Shown here: piece after piece, positions 23,616 through 35,950 of the stretch
Numbering within the stretch: the stretch's first letter is position 1
Layout of the letters: each line of letters starts with the position of its first letter
NCBI RefSeq assembly: GCF_000715075.1
Contig: NC_134090.1
Span: 50,041,792-50,105,791 of the forward strand
Length of the DNA: 64,000 nucleotides
Reading direction: 5' to 3'
Source: Nicotiana tabacum
Lineage: Eukaryota; Streptophyta; Magnoliopsida; Solanales; Solanaceae
Made by a program: the position numbers and the translations under genes
Notes under the pieces: model-generated
Databases searched by the model: none
Seen by the model: the letters and a program-made list of their open reading frames with translations, nothing else
Told to the model about the DNA's origin: nothing

Positions 23616-24383
23616 TGTCATGACCCAAACCGGTGGGCCGCGACGGGAACCCGGTACCTTACTCAATCGAGTACCTATATAACGTATCTTTTCATGTCAT
23701 ACTATCATAGATAACTGAGCCGGAAGGCTGCCGAGAGATAATTAGAATACAACATGTAATACCAACTTATACACATGACATACGAGTCCATAAGACCAAA
23801 ATAGCCACTCGTACCCTGAAACATAGGCCGACAAGACCATACAAACATTTGCATACATGACATCTGTCTACAAGACTCTAAGAATACATAATTTTTACAA
23901 AGTTCGGCACAGAGTCCCGCCATACCAAACAATGTACTTCTAAATCATACTAACCAAACAAGCAACTCCGGAGCAAATGGAGCGCACCAACATTTTCCGC
24001 TGAGATGATAGCCTACTTGGAGGACTCTCGACCTGTCTATCGGGACTTGCGGTCATGAAACACAGCATCCCCAAGTAAAAGGGACGTCAATACAAATAAT
24101 GTACTAATGATGTAAGGAATGAAAATCAATAAATAATAGAGATGAGAGAAACATGGAGTAAAAGACTCGACATGTACGTTTGCATAGCTCTGTGAATCAT
24201 TTCATTTTTATAATATCATGCATATGCATATAAATGTCATATCATTCATGGATATATGTGTTCATAACATCATCAAGCCTCTGAGGACATCCCATCATAT
24301 CATCTCGGCCAGTGTGGGCAAATCATCAACGTATACCAGCTAATCAGGTGGTGGTGCGTATATAACGCCGTAACCTTTTCTTA

Positions 24384-24399
24384 TACATACATACATACA

Positions 24400-24435
<36 letters not shown>

Positions 24436-24444
24436 TATACACAC

Positions 24445-24533
<89 letters not shown>
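24384..24533. repeat. Microsatellite (TACA)n then (TA)n in solo LTR D
   Basis: About 45 bases of tacatacatac..., a short mixed block, another short ACAT run and then about 75 bases of pure AT. The related LTRs at 4100-4150, 28750-28790 and 46250-46290 carry only short versions (tatacgcatatatatgtata), so this is a local expansion. The open frames reading YIYIYI or MYVCMYV are artefacts of it. Confidence 0.95.
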
Positions 24534-24534
<1 letters not shown>

Positions 24535-24865
24535 GCTTATATAATACCACCTGGTCATGGATCAATGTACATGAATGCAATGCTTGAGAAGTACGTCAAT
24601 AAAATCTGTCAGAATGTCATAAGACCATTATGCCTTTGAATAATATCATAAAGTAAACTTTTTCAACTTACGTATTTTTATGAAACCCATGAACAGATGA
24701 TAAAATAATAGGACACGTGGAATTTCAAGAACATGGGCACGTCTAATACTTCTATGAATAGAGTTATTTATGAAAGTTGTGCATTTTCTCATTTCGTTTG
24801 TATCGTGTGGATCATGCCAAAAGGAAAGAAGGTATAGCCTTAACATACTTGAGTCGATTCTCTTA

Positions 24866-25376
24866 ACAATCCCTCTAACACCCGTTAATTGCGACAAAAC
24901 ATGGAACAAGTCATATGAAAACTCAACGTAATCATGTTGCTTATGCAAAGAAAGCCTCGGCCGAAACTTTTCCATCCCCAAAATAACGTTTCTTATGTGA
25001 TGTTGACAGAAGTTCAAGTAATCATTATGATACATGGCGAACTCATTGTAGGATTTCGAACATCCAAACTCATCGTAATCTTTATAATCCAAGCTTGAGA
25101 ACTTAGTAAGGTAATAAAGGAACCAACCATTAGGATAAATCCCAGGAACCACTATACGCTTTGCCCCGTATTTCATCACTTGTTTAACGCCTTTTACAAT
25201 GGCGTTGACTATATGTGGGACAAAGGTTTTAGCTTCTTCAATGGATTTCCCTTGTGAAAATGCATGGTAATAATCATTTCCTCCAATTCCACCGAACATA
25301 AAAAGAGACTTTCCAAGAACTTTAGAACAATTTTGTATAGTGTAGCATGTGGCTTTAACTCTTTATCGCTAATCTT
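24866..25376 (-). pseudogene. Captured GDSL esterase/lipase fragment in solo LTR D
   Basis: The minus strand reads CSKVLGKSLFMFGGIGGNDY, then FSQGKSIEEAKTFVPHIVNAI, GAKRIVVPGIYPNGWF and YNEFAMYHNDYLNF. This is the middle of a plant GDSL-type serine esterase (the GxND block III is present), most like the acetylajmalan-esterase group. The catalytic GDS block and the C-terminal DxxH block are absent, so it is a fragment. Left of about 25290 (upstream on the minus strand) the homology continues in a shifted frame (ELKPH). Downstream the frame runs into LTR sequence to 24646, giving a chimeric frame of 217 codons whose last 70 or so match LTR D2. The related LTRs of D2 and A lack it, so it was acquired in D's lineage. 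Confidence 0.82.
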
Positions 25377-25890
25377 TAATTACACTCCAAGTAAGACTCC
25401 AATCAAGGGTTATCCAAAAGATTACGTGGCAACTTGGGTCTTTTGACTCATCACACACATTTATGCCACATGGCTTGGCTTAATGCCATGTGGCAGCCCC
25501 AAAAATATTCTTATCCACTTAATTAAGAATTATCTCAAATTACTTTAAATACTACTCACTTTTAACACACTTAATACACCATACTATTATGGTCATGTGG
25601 TACCTTATATGACACTAGTCCATAAATATCGGGTATTATATCTCAGACCGTATTTTATCCCAAATGCCAAATTTCGACGAAATTCATTTACTTCGATTTG
25701 TTTACCCTCTTACCTTCACGAATTTACTAGCATAATACTTCTAAATTCACAATAATCTCATTTCCGAACTTACGTCGATTAACTTAAGATGAAACTTTAT
25801 CGTAAAAATGCGGGATGTAACATCTCATTTTCGAGCTTCCATTAATTTATTTATGTCGCACTTTCACGTACGGAAACATGGGATGTAACA

Positions 25891-27626
25891 CTCATCACGT
25901 CCTTCTTGCTCTTCGGTGGTGGTAATTATTGGATGGCTTTAACCTTTGACGGGTCTAACTCGATTCCTCGGCGGCTGACGATAAATCCTAACAATTTTTC
26001 GGCAGGAACCCCGAATGCATGGTCAAAGAACTTCCTCAAGTCTGCTATGTGATCTCTGGCTTTCTTGGATTTGATGATGACATCGTCAACATATACCTCT
26101 ATTTACTTGTGTATCATATCATGGAAGATGGTCGCCATGGCCCTCATATAGGTAGCCCCAGCATTCTTCAGATCGAATGGCATCCTTTTGTAGCAATACA
26201 TCCCCCATGGTGTAATGAAAGCTGTTTTCTCTGCGTCTTCTTCGTCCATCCAAATCTGACGATAACATGCGAAGCAATCTATAAAGGATTGGATTTCATG
26301 CTTGGCGCAATTATCGATCAGAATGTGTATGTTCGGTAGTGGGAAATTGTTCTTGGGACTTCCTCTGTTTAAATCCTGATAGTCAACACACACCCTGACT
26401 TTCCTATCTTTTTTTGGAACCGGTACAATATTGGCTAATCAGGTTAGGTACTTAACTACCCTGAGGACTTTGGCTTTGATCTGCTTAGTGACTTTCTCCT
26501 TGATTTTTAGGCTCATGTTTGGTTTGAACTTTCTGAGTTTCTGCTTCGCTGGCGGACACATTGGATAGGTAGGCAACTTATGAGCCACTATGGATGTGCT
26601 CAGACCGGTTATGTCATCATATGACCATGCAAAAATATCCTCATATTCTTTCAGGAAAAGAGTGTATTCTTTCTTCTCTGACGGTGACAGGTGAATACTT
26701 ATGCAAGTTTCTTTGATGGTTTCAGAATCTCCCAAATTGACCATCTCGGTTTCGTCTAGGTTGGACTTAGGCTTATTCTTAAAATTCTCAACTTCTCTTA
26801 TAACTTCCTCAGGTATCTCATCTTCTTCTTCCGAGTCACTATCCTTATGTTGCATTGTCTCATTACATGTCATAGTTGTTGGTTCATCAAGGTAAGCAAT
26901 AGTAATGTTGTAGAAGAAAAATATGAAAGATAATGATAATAAAACATCAAATTATTTGATAAATGCTGAAACGTTAAACAAAATATCATCTAGATGCCTT
27001 CAAACAATGTTTTCCAAAACAAAATACTGAAAGAAAGGTGTTTTCAAAACTAAATGCTCAAAAGACTTGTTTTTCGAATAACATTAGTAGCCATGCTACC
27101 CCGACACTCGTCTGGCCCTTGATAGTGTGGTGGTCTAGTTCCTGAGAAATGCTCCCCTCTCCACAGTCTGAATGGTAAGGCCTTCTTCCTCCTCCTCCTC
27201 AACTATCACATTGCAATCCATGTCTTTGTCTTCTAGAAACAGGTTCCTAAGCCCAGCTAAAACTTCCTCTTCTTCAGATCCCCATACTGTATCGGCCTGA
27301 TGAAAGGTCTGACTCAGATGCGGCATTGGCTGATCAAGAGGGTAATAGGGACCATGCTATGGTGGCGACCAATCATTATATTCTTGCCATGTGTACGGAT
27401 ATCCGAGACGAAAAGTTGTACCATGACGTTTCAACTATATTGATTTGGTAATGTCAAGGAATTTCTTCCCAATCCCTTTGCCGGGTTCATACCCTGACTA
27501 TGCCAATATGCTTTCTATTTTGCTGCTCCACCATTTATCTTTCTTAATTGCATTGACACGCTCGATGCGATGATAATTTTCTCCACCCAACTTTCTTCTA
27601 TTCTCGACAACCGGGAAGGTTTGACT
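25891..27626 (-). pseudogene. Element C reverse transcriptase and protease-RT linker, broken
   Basis: From right to left on the plus axis: linker (GKKFLDITK near 27460; WGSEEEEVLAGL and an acidic EEEEEEG stretch at 27135-27326), then the region at 26439-26873 with DSEEEDEIPEEVIREVENF, FLKEYEDIFAWSYDD and RKFKPNMSLKIKEKVTKQI. The RT core at 26103-26393 has MCVDYQDLNRGSPKNNFPLP, DCFACYRQIWM and ITPWGMYCYKRMPFDLKNAGATY. The YVDD catalytic block should lie near 26080 and reads EVYVDDVI. The LGFIVSRRGIELDPSKVKAI block follows at 25910-26000. The frame is broken by stops near 26438 and 27130. Element A is inserted at the upstream end. Confidence 0.85.
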
Positions 27627-29574
27627 TAATACATCTCGCATTTTCGTACATTAAAGTTTTTTCTTCAGTTAATCGACGTAGACTCGGAGATGAGATTATT
27701 TTGAGATTAACGTATTTATGCTATTTATAACAAGTGATAAGTAAGTTTCATGAAGGATAAAGGGCACACGAATTAAAGAAAACGAGTTTCGTTGAAGGTG
27801 GTTGAATTGGGATAAAATACGGGTTGAACGATAATACTCGATATTTATGGACTAGTACCATACAAGGTATCATATGACCACGGTAGTATGATATGTATAA
27901 AGTATATTGAAAATAAGTAGAATTTTAAGTAATTTGAGATAATTTTAAAATTTGTGGGTAATTGGTTAATTATCAGATAACGGGACAGTACCTAATTAAC
28001 TAATAAGTGGATAAAAATTAATAAATTCTTCCCTCCAAAACATTGCAGCTGGGCACAATCTAAAGCAAATGACTCCTTAGTCATTTAATAGATGGCAACC
28101 AAGTAGCAAAGTAAAGGACAGTTCATTCTTATTTTGGTATATCATCAGAATCGTAGTCATTTTACTACAATTAGAACTTAGGAAATGATTTTCAAACAAA
28201 GTCCATTAAGAGAACAAACGTTGCCATTCTCAATTTCAAACAAAGTTCCATTAAGAGAACAGAACATTGCCATTATCAATTTCAAACAAAGTTCTGATTC
28301 TAAATACTTCACTAAACAACGAGAATTCTTGCAATCAAATTTCCTACAAGGTTCCAACGAGAATTTTGAAGAATCGTAGCAACGTAAAATTTTGCGGGTC
28401 TAAAGGAGTACGGTGCAATCTTTTCCAAGAACATTATACGAATTTTTCCCTACTCCATATATGTTAAGGCTATCCCTTCTTTCTTTTGGCATGAGTCGTA
28501 CGGTACAAATGAAATGAGCAAAATACGCAACTTTCATAAATGACTCTATTCATAGAAATACTAGGGGTGTCTATATTCTTGATTCCCCATGTGAATTATT
28601 ATTATCTTCTGTTCATGGGTCACAGAAAAATACGTATTTGATAAAGTTTATCCAAAATGTATATTTATTTTTATAGCATTCCGAGAAAATCTTATTAATG
28701 TATTTCTTATACATTTTATGCATTTATACATATACATTGACCCATGACCAGATGGCATTATATACGCATATATATGTATATTATATTTATATGGGATATG
28801 GGAAAAGGTTACGGCGTTATATACGCACCACCACCTGATCAGTTGGTATATGTTGATGATGTTGCCCACAATGGCCGAGATGATATGATGGGATGTCCTT
28901 AGTGGCTTGATGATGTTATGTACACCTATACCAATGCATGACACGGCATTTATATGCACGTGCATGACATTATAAATGTTTCCAAATTTACAAAGTTATT
29001 CAGATTTACAGATGGATTTCTTTATTCCATGTTTCATCTATGTCTTTTACCTACTGATTTTCATGCCTTACATACTTAGTACATTTTTCGTACTGATGCC
29101 CTATTTCACGGGGCCTGCATTTCATGCCCGCAGGTTCAGGTAGGCAAGCTAACGGTCCCTCTTCTTTGGATCTTTGATCAGCGAGAGTTGGCATGCTTCA
29201 CTTGATCCGGAGTTGCTTTTGATTTTGGTACGATATGCTTGTATATATATACATGGGTATGATGTGGCACAGTACCGTCTTTGTACAGTTGCATTTTTAT
29301 TAGAGGTCTGTAGACAGTTATGTATAGTTGGATAGTATGTGACCTCGTCGACTTTCAATTTTGGATATATAGTTGTCTATAGCGGCCTTGCCAGCTCATC
29401 CACTGTAATCCGCACGTATATGTATATATATCTTTTGGACAGGTTTTCTTCGCACATGTTATTCTCATAATTTAGCAGATATTATTCATGCTTATATCTT
29501 AGTCACTTGCTTAAGGGTGTTCGATAGGTAGGACTCGGGCACTCGTTGCGGCCCATCGGTTTGGGTCGTGACAA
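27627..29574 (+). repeat. Element A 5' LTR
   Basis: 1948 bp. Starts TAATACATCTCGC where the 3' LTR has TGTTACATCTCGC, so the terminal TG has mutated. Ends GGGTCGTGACA. Same family, opposite orientation, as LTRs D and D2. Confidence 0.92.
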
Positions 29575-29578
29575 AAGT

Positions 29579-29590
29579 GATATCAAAGCA
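29579..29590 (+). other. Primer-binding site of element A
   Basis: TGATATCAAAGC, two changes from the tRNA-Met complement TGGTATCAGAGC, four bases after the LTR end. Confidence 0.8.
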
Positions 29591-29766
29591 GTTTTATCTT
29601 AGGGTTGTCTATAGACCGTATCTAGTAGAGTCTTGTGTATGGGTGTGTTGTGCACCACACTTATAGACAGGAGTCTACATGACATATAGGATGTTATCCT
29701 CTCTTTTTATCTTAGATCGTGCGATATAAGAATTCATATTCCTAACGATATGTTATATTTTCAGCG

Positions 29767-31048
29767 ATTCCTCCAAAGACTACAGCCACCTAGAAGGGAA
29801 AGTTCGTGGCTAGTGAGACTACTAGTCGAGCGCCACGATTTACCAGGGCTCAAGGAGAGTCTCATAGTGAGATTCCATCTCAAACTTCACATACCCCGCC
29901 CTTTCTAGAAGAGTTTCGAGGGGCACCATCTCCAGCACCCGCCCATGTACGTTCATCCCCTCAACCAGATGCACTATGTCAGGAGACGAGAGATGTTATT
30001 CAGCTATTAACTCGATTAGTAGTTGCACAGGCTCGGCGTCAGGAAGTAGGTGTTGGTCATGCAGATAGGTCTGTCAGTGCGAGGGTTCGTAACTTCATTA
30101 ATTTAGACCCTCCAGTATTCACAGGGGCAGATCCAAATGAAGACCCTCGGGTATTTATTCATAGAATGCAGAGGATGTTAAGGGAAATGAAGGCCACCAC
30201 GACTGAGTCAGTTGAGCTAGCTTCTTATAGACTCCGAGATGTTGCAGTTAATTGGTACGAGTCTTGGGAATTGTCCAGAGGTGAGGATGCCCCTCCAGCA
30301 GTATGGCAGGAGTTTACAAAAGCTTTTCTTCACAATTATCTGCCACCAGAGCTTAGATGGACCAGATTTGATCAGTTCTTGACCCTTCGGCAGGGTAACA
30401 TGAGTGTTCAGGAGTAGTCTTCAGTTTGATTCGTTGTCTAGGTATGCTCCCACTATTGTATCTAAGATAAAGGATCGGATTCACTGGTTTGTGATGGGAT
30501 TAGAGCCGCACTTGCTTAACGATTGTATGTTGGTCTCACTTCAATCGGATATGGATATTTCTGGTATTCAGGCATACGCTCAAGGTGTAGAGGAGCGTAA
30601 GCAAAAGCAGAGGATGGATCGTGAGCATGATAGGGCCCAGAATAAAAGAGCTGAGGTCTTCGAGTCCTTCTGGTGAGTTTTGAGGTGGTCAAAGGCAATA
30701 GTACTGATATCCATCCCAGCCATCGGCTAGCGCACCCCCTCAGTTTGGCGGTAAGATATTCGATCATTCCACATATTCAGGGCCTGGTCAGCATTCCAGG
30801 GCCTCAAGTTCTCAGCATAGGGGTGAATCAAGTTAGATGAGCCCACCTTTTCCACGATGTGCTCAGTGTGGTAAGTAGCATGTCGGGCAGTGCCATATAC
30901 GATTGGGTGTTTGTTATACTTGTGGTTATTCGGGCCACGTTATGAGGAATTGTTCGACGAGAGGTGATGCAAGCATATCTCAGCCAGCGGGATCTGTAGC
31001 TAGTTTGTCATCATTAGTACGCCCCATAGGCAAGGTTCACAAGTACCA
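29767..31048 (+). pseudogene. Element A gag, broken
   Basis: Gag builds the particle and binds RNA. The expected start at 29767 is ATT instead of ATG in the same frame as the long open part (29806-30417), and TAG at 29791-29793 follows. The capsid-like part has NFINLDPPVFTGADP, NWYESWE and FHNYLPPELRW-like blocks. A small deletion near 30412 shifts the frame, and the RIHWFVMGLEPHLLNDC part continues to 30676. Two zinc knuckles follow: one at 30859-30897 with a TAG inside (CAQCGK*HVGQC) and one intact CX2CX4HX4C at 30912-30953 (CYTCGYSGHVMRNC). Several of the stops match CAG or CGA codons changed by C to T. Confidence 0.87.
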
Positions 31049-31497
31049 ATGAGTCATGGTAAAGTCAAAGGTGGAGCATCTAGCTCGGGCGGTCCTCAGA
31101 ACCAAATTTATGCATTGGCGGGACGACAAGATCAGGAGTCATCACCTGATGTTGTTATAGGTATATTATCAGTATTCTCATATGATGTGTATGCACTGAT
31201 TGACCCAGGTTCCACCTTATCATATGTTACTCTGTTGGTTCCTAGTAAATTTGGAATAAAACCTGAATTGGTTCAACCTTTTGAGGTGTCTACACCTGTT
31301 GGGGACTCAATGATAGCTAAGAGAGTATATAGGGGTTTTATAATAATAGTTTATGGTTGATCTACCATAGCAACCTAATTGAGTTAGATATGGTAGAATT
31401 TAATGTTATAATGGATATGGATTGGTTGGCTTCTTGTCATGCTAACATTGATTGTAGATCAAAGATAGTCTGATTTCAATTTCCAGAGGAGCCTGTT
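31049..31497 (+). pseudogene. Element A aspartic protease
   Basis: Retroviral-type protease domain with active site ALIDPGSTLSYVT near 31190-31230 (the family has DSG or DPGS), then PFEVSTPVGDS. A frameshift at about 31360 moves the rest (VEFNVIMDMDWLASCHANID, where relatives have ILGMDWL) to another frame. TGA at about 31470-31472 ends it. Confidence 0.86.
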
Positions 31498-32505
31498 TTG
31501 GAGTGGAAAGGTAATACGGCGTTGCCAAGAGGTAGATTTATTTCCTATCCCAAGACAAGGAAGATGATCAGAAAAGGTTGTATGAATTACTTAGTCCGGG
31601 CTCAAGATATGGAAGTAGAGTCACCAACCATTCAGTCCATCCTTGTGGTTAATGAGTTTCCCGATGTTTTTCTTGATGAACTTCCGCATCTCCCGCCAGT
31701 GCGAGAAATTGAGTTTGATATTGACCTACTGCCAGATACTCATCCAATATCTATTCCTCTTTATAGAATGGCCCCCGCAGAGCTGAAAGAGTTGAGGGAA
31801 CAACTAAATGATTTGCTTGAAAAGGGATTTATCAGACATAGTACATCACCATGGGGAGCACCTATGTTATTTGTAAGGAAGAAAGATGGTTCCTTACGGA
31901 TGTGTATTGATTATAGATAGTTAAATAAGGTGGCGATCAAGAATAAGTACCCGCTCTCGAGGATTGATGATTTATTTGATCATTCGCAAGGTGCCAAGTG
32001 TTTTTCAAAGATATACTTGAGGTCTGGGTACCATCAGGTAAGGGTTAAGAAGGAAGATATTCTGAAGACAGCATTTAGGACCAGATACGGGCACTTTGAA
32101 TTTTGTGTTATGTCATTCGGTTTGACCAATGCCCCAGCAGTATTCAGGTATTTGATGAACCGTGTGTTTAGTACCTTTTTAGATCTGTTCGTAATTGTAT
32201 TTATCAATGATATATTGGTATATTCGCGTTCAGAGGCTGAGCATACAGATCATTTGCATACTGTGCTCAAAGTTCTACGAAAAGGGAAGTTGTATGCAAA
32301 ATTCTCTAAATGCAAATTCTGGATGAACTCTGTAGATTTCCTTGGGCATATCATTTCGGGTGAAAGCATCCAGGTGGATACACAAAAGATTGAGGCAGTA
32401 AAGACTTGGCCTAGACCCACAACACCGACGGAGGTTCGTAGCTTTCTCAGTTTGGCAGGCTATTATAGAAGATTTGTAGAGGGATTTTCTTCCCTTTGAG
32501 CACCT
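31498..32505 (+). pseudogene. Element A reverse transcriptase, catalytic site changed
   Basis: Contains [49 protein letters not shown] and MCIDYR, then TAG at 31918-31920 in place of the Gln codon of the DYRQLNK motif. It resumes at 31921 with [50 protein letters not shown] and [13 protein letters not shown], and ends with TGA at 32497-32499. The catalytic block reads FINDI: the first Asp of the expected DD pair is Asn, which would abolish polymerase activity. Confidence 0.9.
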
Positions 32506-33219
32506 TTGACAAAGTTGACTCAGAAGGGAGCAAAGTTTCAATGGACTGATGCTTGCGAACGGAGTTTCCAGGCATTAAAGGATAGATTAACTTCAACACC
32601 GATTCTAAAGCTCCCAGAAGGGACCGATGGTTATGTTATCTATTGTGAAGCTTCAGGCGTTGGATTGGGTTGTATGCTGATGCAGCATGGCAAGGTTGTA
32701 ACTTATGCTTCTAGACAACTAAGAAAGCACGAGAATAACTACTCGACCCACGATTTAGAGTTAGCTGCGGTGATTCATGCACTAAAGATATGGAGGCACC
32801 ACTTGTATGGAATTCATGTTGAAATCTATATGGATCATAAGAGCCTCCAGTATATCTTCAAGCAAAAGGAATTGAATTTACGTCAAAGGATATGGTTGAA
32901 TCTACTTAAGGACTATAACGTTGATATTTTATACCATCCAGGGAAGGCGAACGTAGTGGCCGATGCCCTCAGCCGTAGGTCTATGGGTAGTTTGTCATAT
33001 TCACAGCCAGAAAACAGGGGAATAACCCATGAGATTCATCAGCTAGCTAGTCTTGGAGTTCGGTTACTGGACTCAAGTGATATTGGAATTACTATTCAGG
33101 ATACGGCAACATCCTCGTTAGTAACTGAAGTGAAAAAACACCAGTACAAAGATCCTGTATAGTTCATTATAGGGATACCACCCCTCAGAAGGAGAAGACA
33201 CCGTCTGAAATTATAGGAA
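32506..33219 (+). pseudogene. Element A RNase H
   Basis: Open for 218 codons: [37 protein letters not shown] (relatives have CDAS, so one catalytic Asp is Glu), [31 protein letters not shown] and [18 protein letters not shown]. It degrades the RNA strand during reverse transcription. Same frame as RT after the TGA at 32497. The end at about 33162 is a TAG before the integrase zinc domain. Confidence 0.88.
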
Positions 33220-34329
33220 ATGGGGACCCTCAGATATCAAGGACGATTATGTGTCCCTAATAATGTTGCAGGGCTGCATCGGCAGAGTATGGGAGAAACT
33301 CACTATTCTCATTATTCTATCCATCCCAAAACGACAAAGATGTATCACGACATCAGGGAAGTATATTGGTGGGACAGAATGAAAAAGGATATAGTGGAGT
33401 TTGTTGTTCAGTGTCCTAACTGTCAGCAGGTGAAGATTGAGCATCAAAAACCTGGTGGATTATTATAGGCTATGGAAATTTCGACTTGGAAATAGGAAGT
33501 AATCAATATGGATTTCATCGTAGGCTTACCTCGTACCCAGCGTAAGATTGATTCGATATCAGTGATTGTTGATAGGCTTACAAAGTCAACCCATTTTTTG
33601 CCTGTTAGGACTACATATTTCGTGGAGGATTATGCAAGGATTTATATCAAGGAGATAGTACGACTGCATGGTGTCCCTGTATCTATTATATCGGATAGAG
33701 GAACTCAATTTACAACTAATATTTGGAGGTCCTTCCAAAAAGGATTAGGGACTCAGGTAAGTCTTAGTACAACATTTTATCCCCAGACAGACGGACAGGC
33801 TGAGCGCACTATTCAGACACTTGCAGATATGTTAAGGGCTTATGTAATAGACTTCAAGGGTAGCTGGGATGATCATCTGCTGCTTATCGAGTTCATATAT
33901 AATAATAGCTATCATTCCAGTATTCAGATGGATCCATATGAAGCTCTTTACAGACGAAAGTGTAGATCGCCTGTAGGGTGGTTCAACGTTGGGGAAGCCA
34001 CGTTAGTAGGACCATAGTTGGTATACCAGGCAATCAAGAAAATTAAGCTTATAAAGGAAAGGCTATTAGCAGCTCAAAGCCGTCAGAAGTCTTATGCGGA
34101 TAATCGACGGCGAGACTTAGAATTTCATGTTGACAATTGGGTATTCCTAAAGGTATCACTGATGGAAGGCGTTATGATATCTAGAAAACGGGGAAAACTT
34201 AGCCCTCGGTACATTGGACCATATAGGATCATACGCAAGGTAGGCCATGTAGCATATGAGTTAGACTTACCTTCGGACTTGGAGCCTGTACATCCAGTCT
34301 TTCATGTGTCTATGCTCCGTAAATGTATC
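33220..34329 (+). pseudogene. Element A integrase, broken
   Basis: Zinc-binding HHCC part (THYSHYSIHPKTTKMYHDI, CPNCQQVK) ends with TAG at 33466-33468 where a Gln codon is usual; a second TAG follows at about 33493-33495. The DDE core is at 33508-34017: MDFIVGLPRTQRKID, SIISDRGTQFT and FYPQTDGQAERTIQ, then YEALYRRKCRSPVGWF. TAG at 34015-34017 separates the C-terminal part (RRRDLEFHVDNWVFLKVS, SPRYIGPYRIIRKVG, PVHPVFHVSMLRK). Confidence 0.88.
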
Positions 34330-34577
34330 GGAGATCCTTCCAGAATTGTGTTAGTTGATGACGTTGAGGTTATAGAGCAGCTATCATATAAAGAAACTAC
34401 CATTGCTATATTAGACAAACAGGTTCGGAGATTGAGAACTAAAGATGTAGCTTCGGTGAAAGTACTTTAGAGAAACAACAATGTGGAAGAAATGACTTGT
34501 GAGGCTGAGGAAGACATGAAGTCTAGATATCCCTACTTATTTTCTCCTCCAGAGAAGGGTCCAACTGAGATGTCATA
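34330..34577 (+). pseudogene. Element A chromodomain at the integrase C-terminus, broken
   Basis: Chromoviruses carry a C-terminal chromodomain that directs insertion to particular chromatin. Here VEQLSYKET, ILDKQVRRLRTKDVASVKVL are followed by TAG at 34468-34470 in place of the Trp that starts the next motif, then a recognisable remainder (RNNNVEEMTCEAEEDM, RYPYLF) ending at the TAA near 34577. This places A in the Tekay/Del group. Confidence 0.85.
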
Positions 34578-34660
34578 ACCTTAAGGTACGTGTATGGATT
34601 CTTGTATCAGTTATGGTCATTGGTCGTGTGAGGCCATTGTCATTATTGAAGATTGCGGTC

Positions 34661-35945
34661 TGATAATAGGCTAGATGTATATAATTTGGCAATTGTTTAT
34701 GCACCAGCATGATTATGGTTCACTGTGATAATATAGTTAAATGATGATAAATTGGCTCTAATTGTGAATTTCACACGTTGCAGGAGTGAGTAGCACGTAT
34801 GAGGACTTAAAATGGTGATTGGAGGTAAATTGAAGCAAGAAAAGCTCCTAGGAGTTGAGTACGTGGGAAGATAAGAAAAAGAAGAGAGGAAATGAAGACC
34901 TGGACTAGCGCGTCCACTAGCACGACCGCGCTAGCCCAAATGGTCGAGGCAGAATGATAGGGCATATGCGCGGTCACTAGCGCATCCATTAGCGCGACCA
35001 CGCTAGCCCAGTTCCGGAAAAGTAAATTTTATGGGTAAATTGGAAGTTCGGGGGCAAATCCACTTAACCTATAAAAGGTTTAGCTCGCCCAAGAGATGAT
35101 TATCAAGGTTTTCATAGCTTAGTTCAAGGCAAGGAGGACAATTCAACATCGACTTCTTCCTTTCTTCCTTTTGTTTTTACGATTTGTGATAAATTTGAAT
35201 GTTGTTATGATGAACCCTAGTATGAGTAGCTAAATATTTAGTCTAATGTTTTGATGGAACCTATTGAAGGATGAACTTCTTGTTATGTTAATATAGTTTG
35301 CCTAGTTTAATCTCTATTTGTTCAACTACGTTCTTGTTGTAGTTAATTGATAGGATCCTCAATTAGATGTGCTTATTTAGTGTGCATAACTCGGGAGAGA
35401 GTGTATATTTAGGTAATTGTTGAACAAAATCACTCCCAAAGTATATGAGGGATCAATAACTGAGTGTTTAATAGGGGGATTAGGGATAACGAAGCCTTGG
35501 GTGCAGTTTAAAGTGAGTTGTAACAAACAAAGCTAGCTAGCGTATCTCGGTAGAGTGCGTCTAGTAAATTATTGTGATTACTCGGGAGAGATTTACGGTA
35601 ATAAGAGTGTTCATGATTGATAGAGGCAATTAGGCAAATCTATGCGAACCATAACCGAAAGGGATTCCATCATTAGGGGAAATCATAATCTTAGAACCTT
35701 CTCTTAATTGTTTACAACTTAATCATAGTTAATTTTCAGTTACTTATTTACATTCATTCTTAGTTAGTAGAAACATCTTCAATTGTTATTCAGAACGTTT
35801 GGGAAGTTGATTCAGTTGAATTTTGTAAGTCTAACGAGAGTAATTGATAGGTTAATTCCTTGTAGGTTCGACTCTGGGCTAAATACTCAGATTATATTTG
35901 CAACGTCTCCGTGTCCTTTTTATAAGGCATAGTTGGGAGTAATCA
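34661..35945 (+). repeat. Element B 5' LTR
   Basis: 1285 bp, TGATAATAGG...GTAATCA. It contains two copies of a GC-rich palindromic motif (CTAGCGCG...CGCGCTAG style) at about 34915-34940 and 34978-35008, and the sequence ATAAAAGGTTTAGC near 35071 that could be the promoter region. Confidence 0.92.
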
Positions 35946-35950
35946 AATTT

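Larger units (their letters stand above)
23616..25890 (-). mobile_element. Solo LTR D (Tekay-like family)
   Basis: A single 2275-bp LTR, starting TGTCATGACCC and ending GGGATGTAACA on the plus strand, with a perfect 5-bp duplication CTCAT (23611-23615 and 25891-25895). No interior or second LTR is present, so it is a solo LTR left by recombination between the two LTRs of a full element. It interrupts the RT of element C: the C frame reads across the site once the LTR and one CTCAT are removed. It belongs to the family of D2 and A LTRs but has a different middle, which holds a GDSL esterase fragment. Confidence 0.93.

Noticed and set aside
24340..24580. Open frames of YIYIYI and MYVCMYV type
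   Set aside because: Direct translation of the TA and TACA microsatellite; no protein signal.
24646..25299. A complete GDSL esterase gene
   Set aside because: Lacks the GDS nucleophile block and the C-terminal DxxH block, lies wholly inside a solo LTR, and its last 70 or so codons are LTR sequence.
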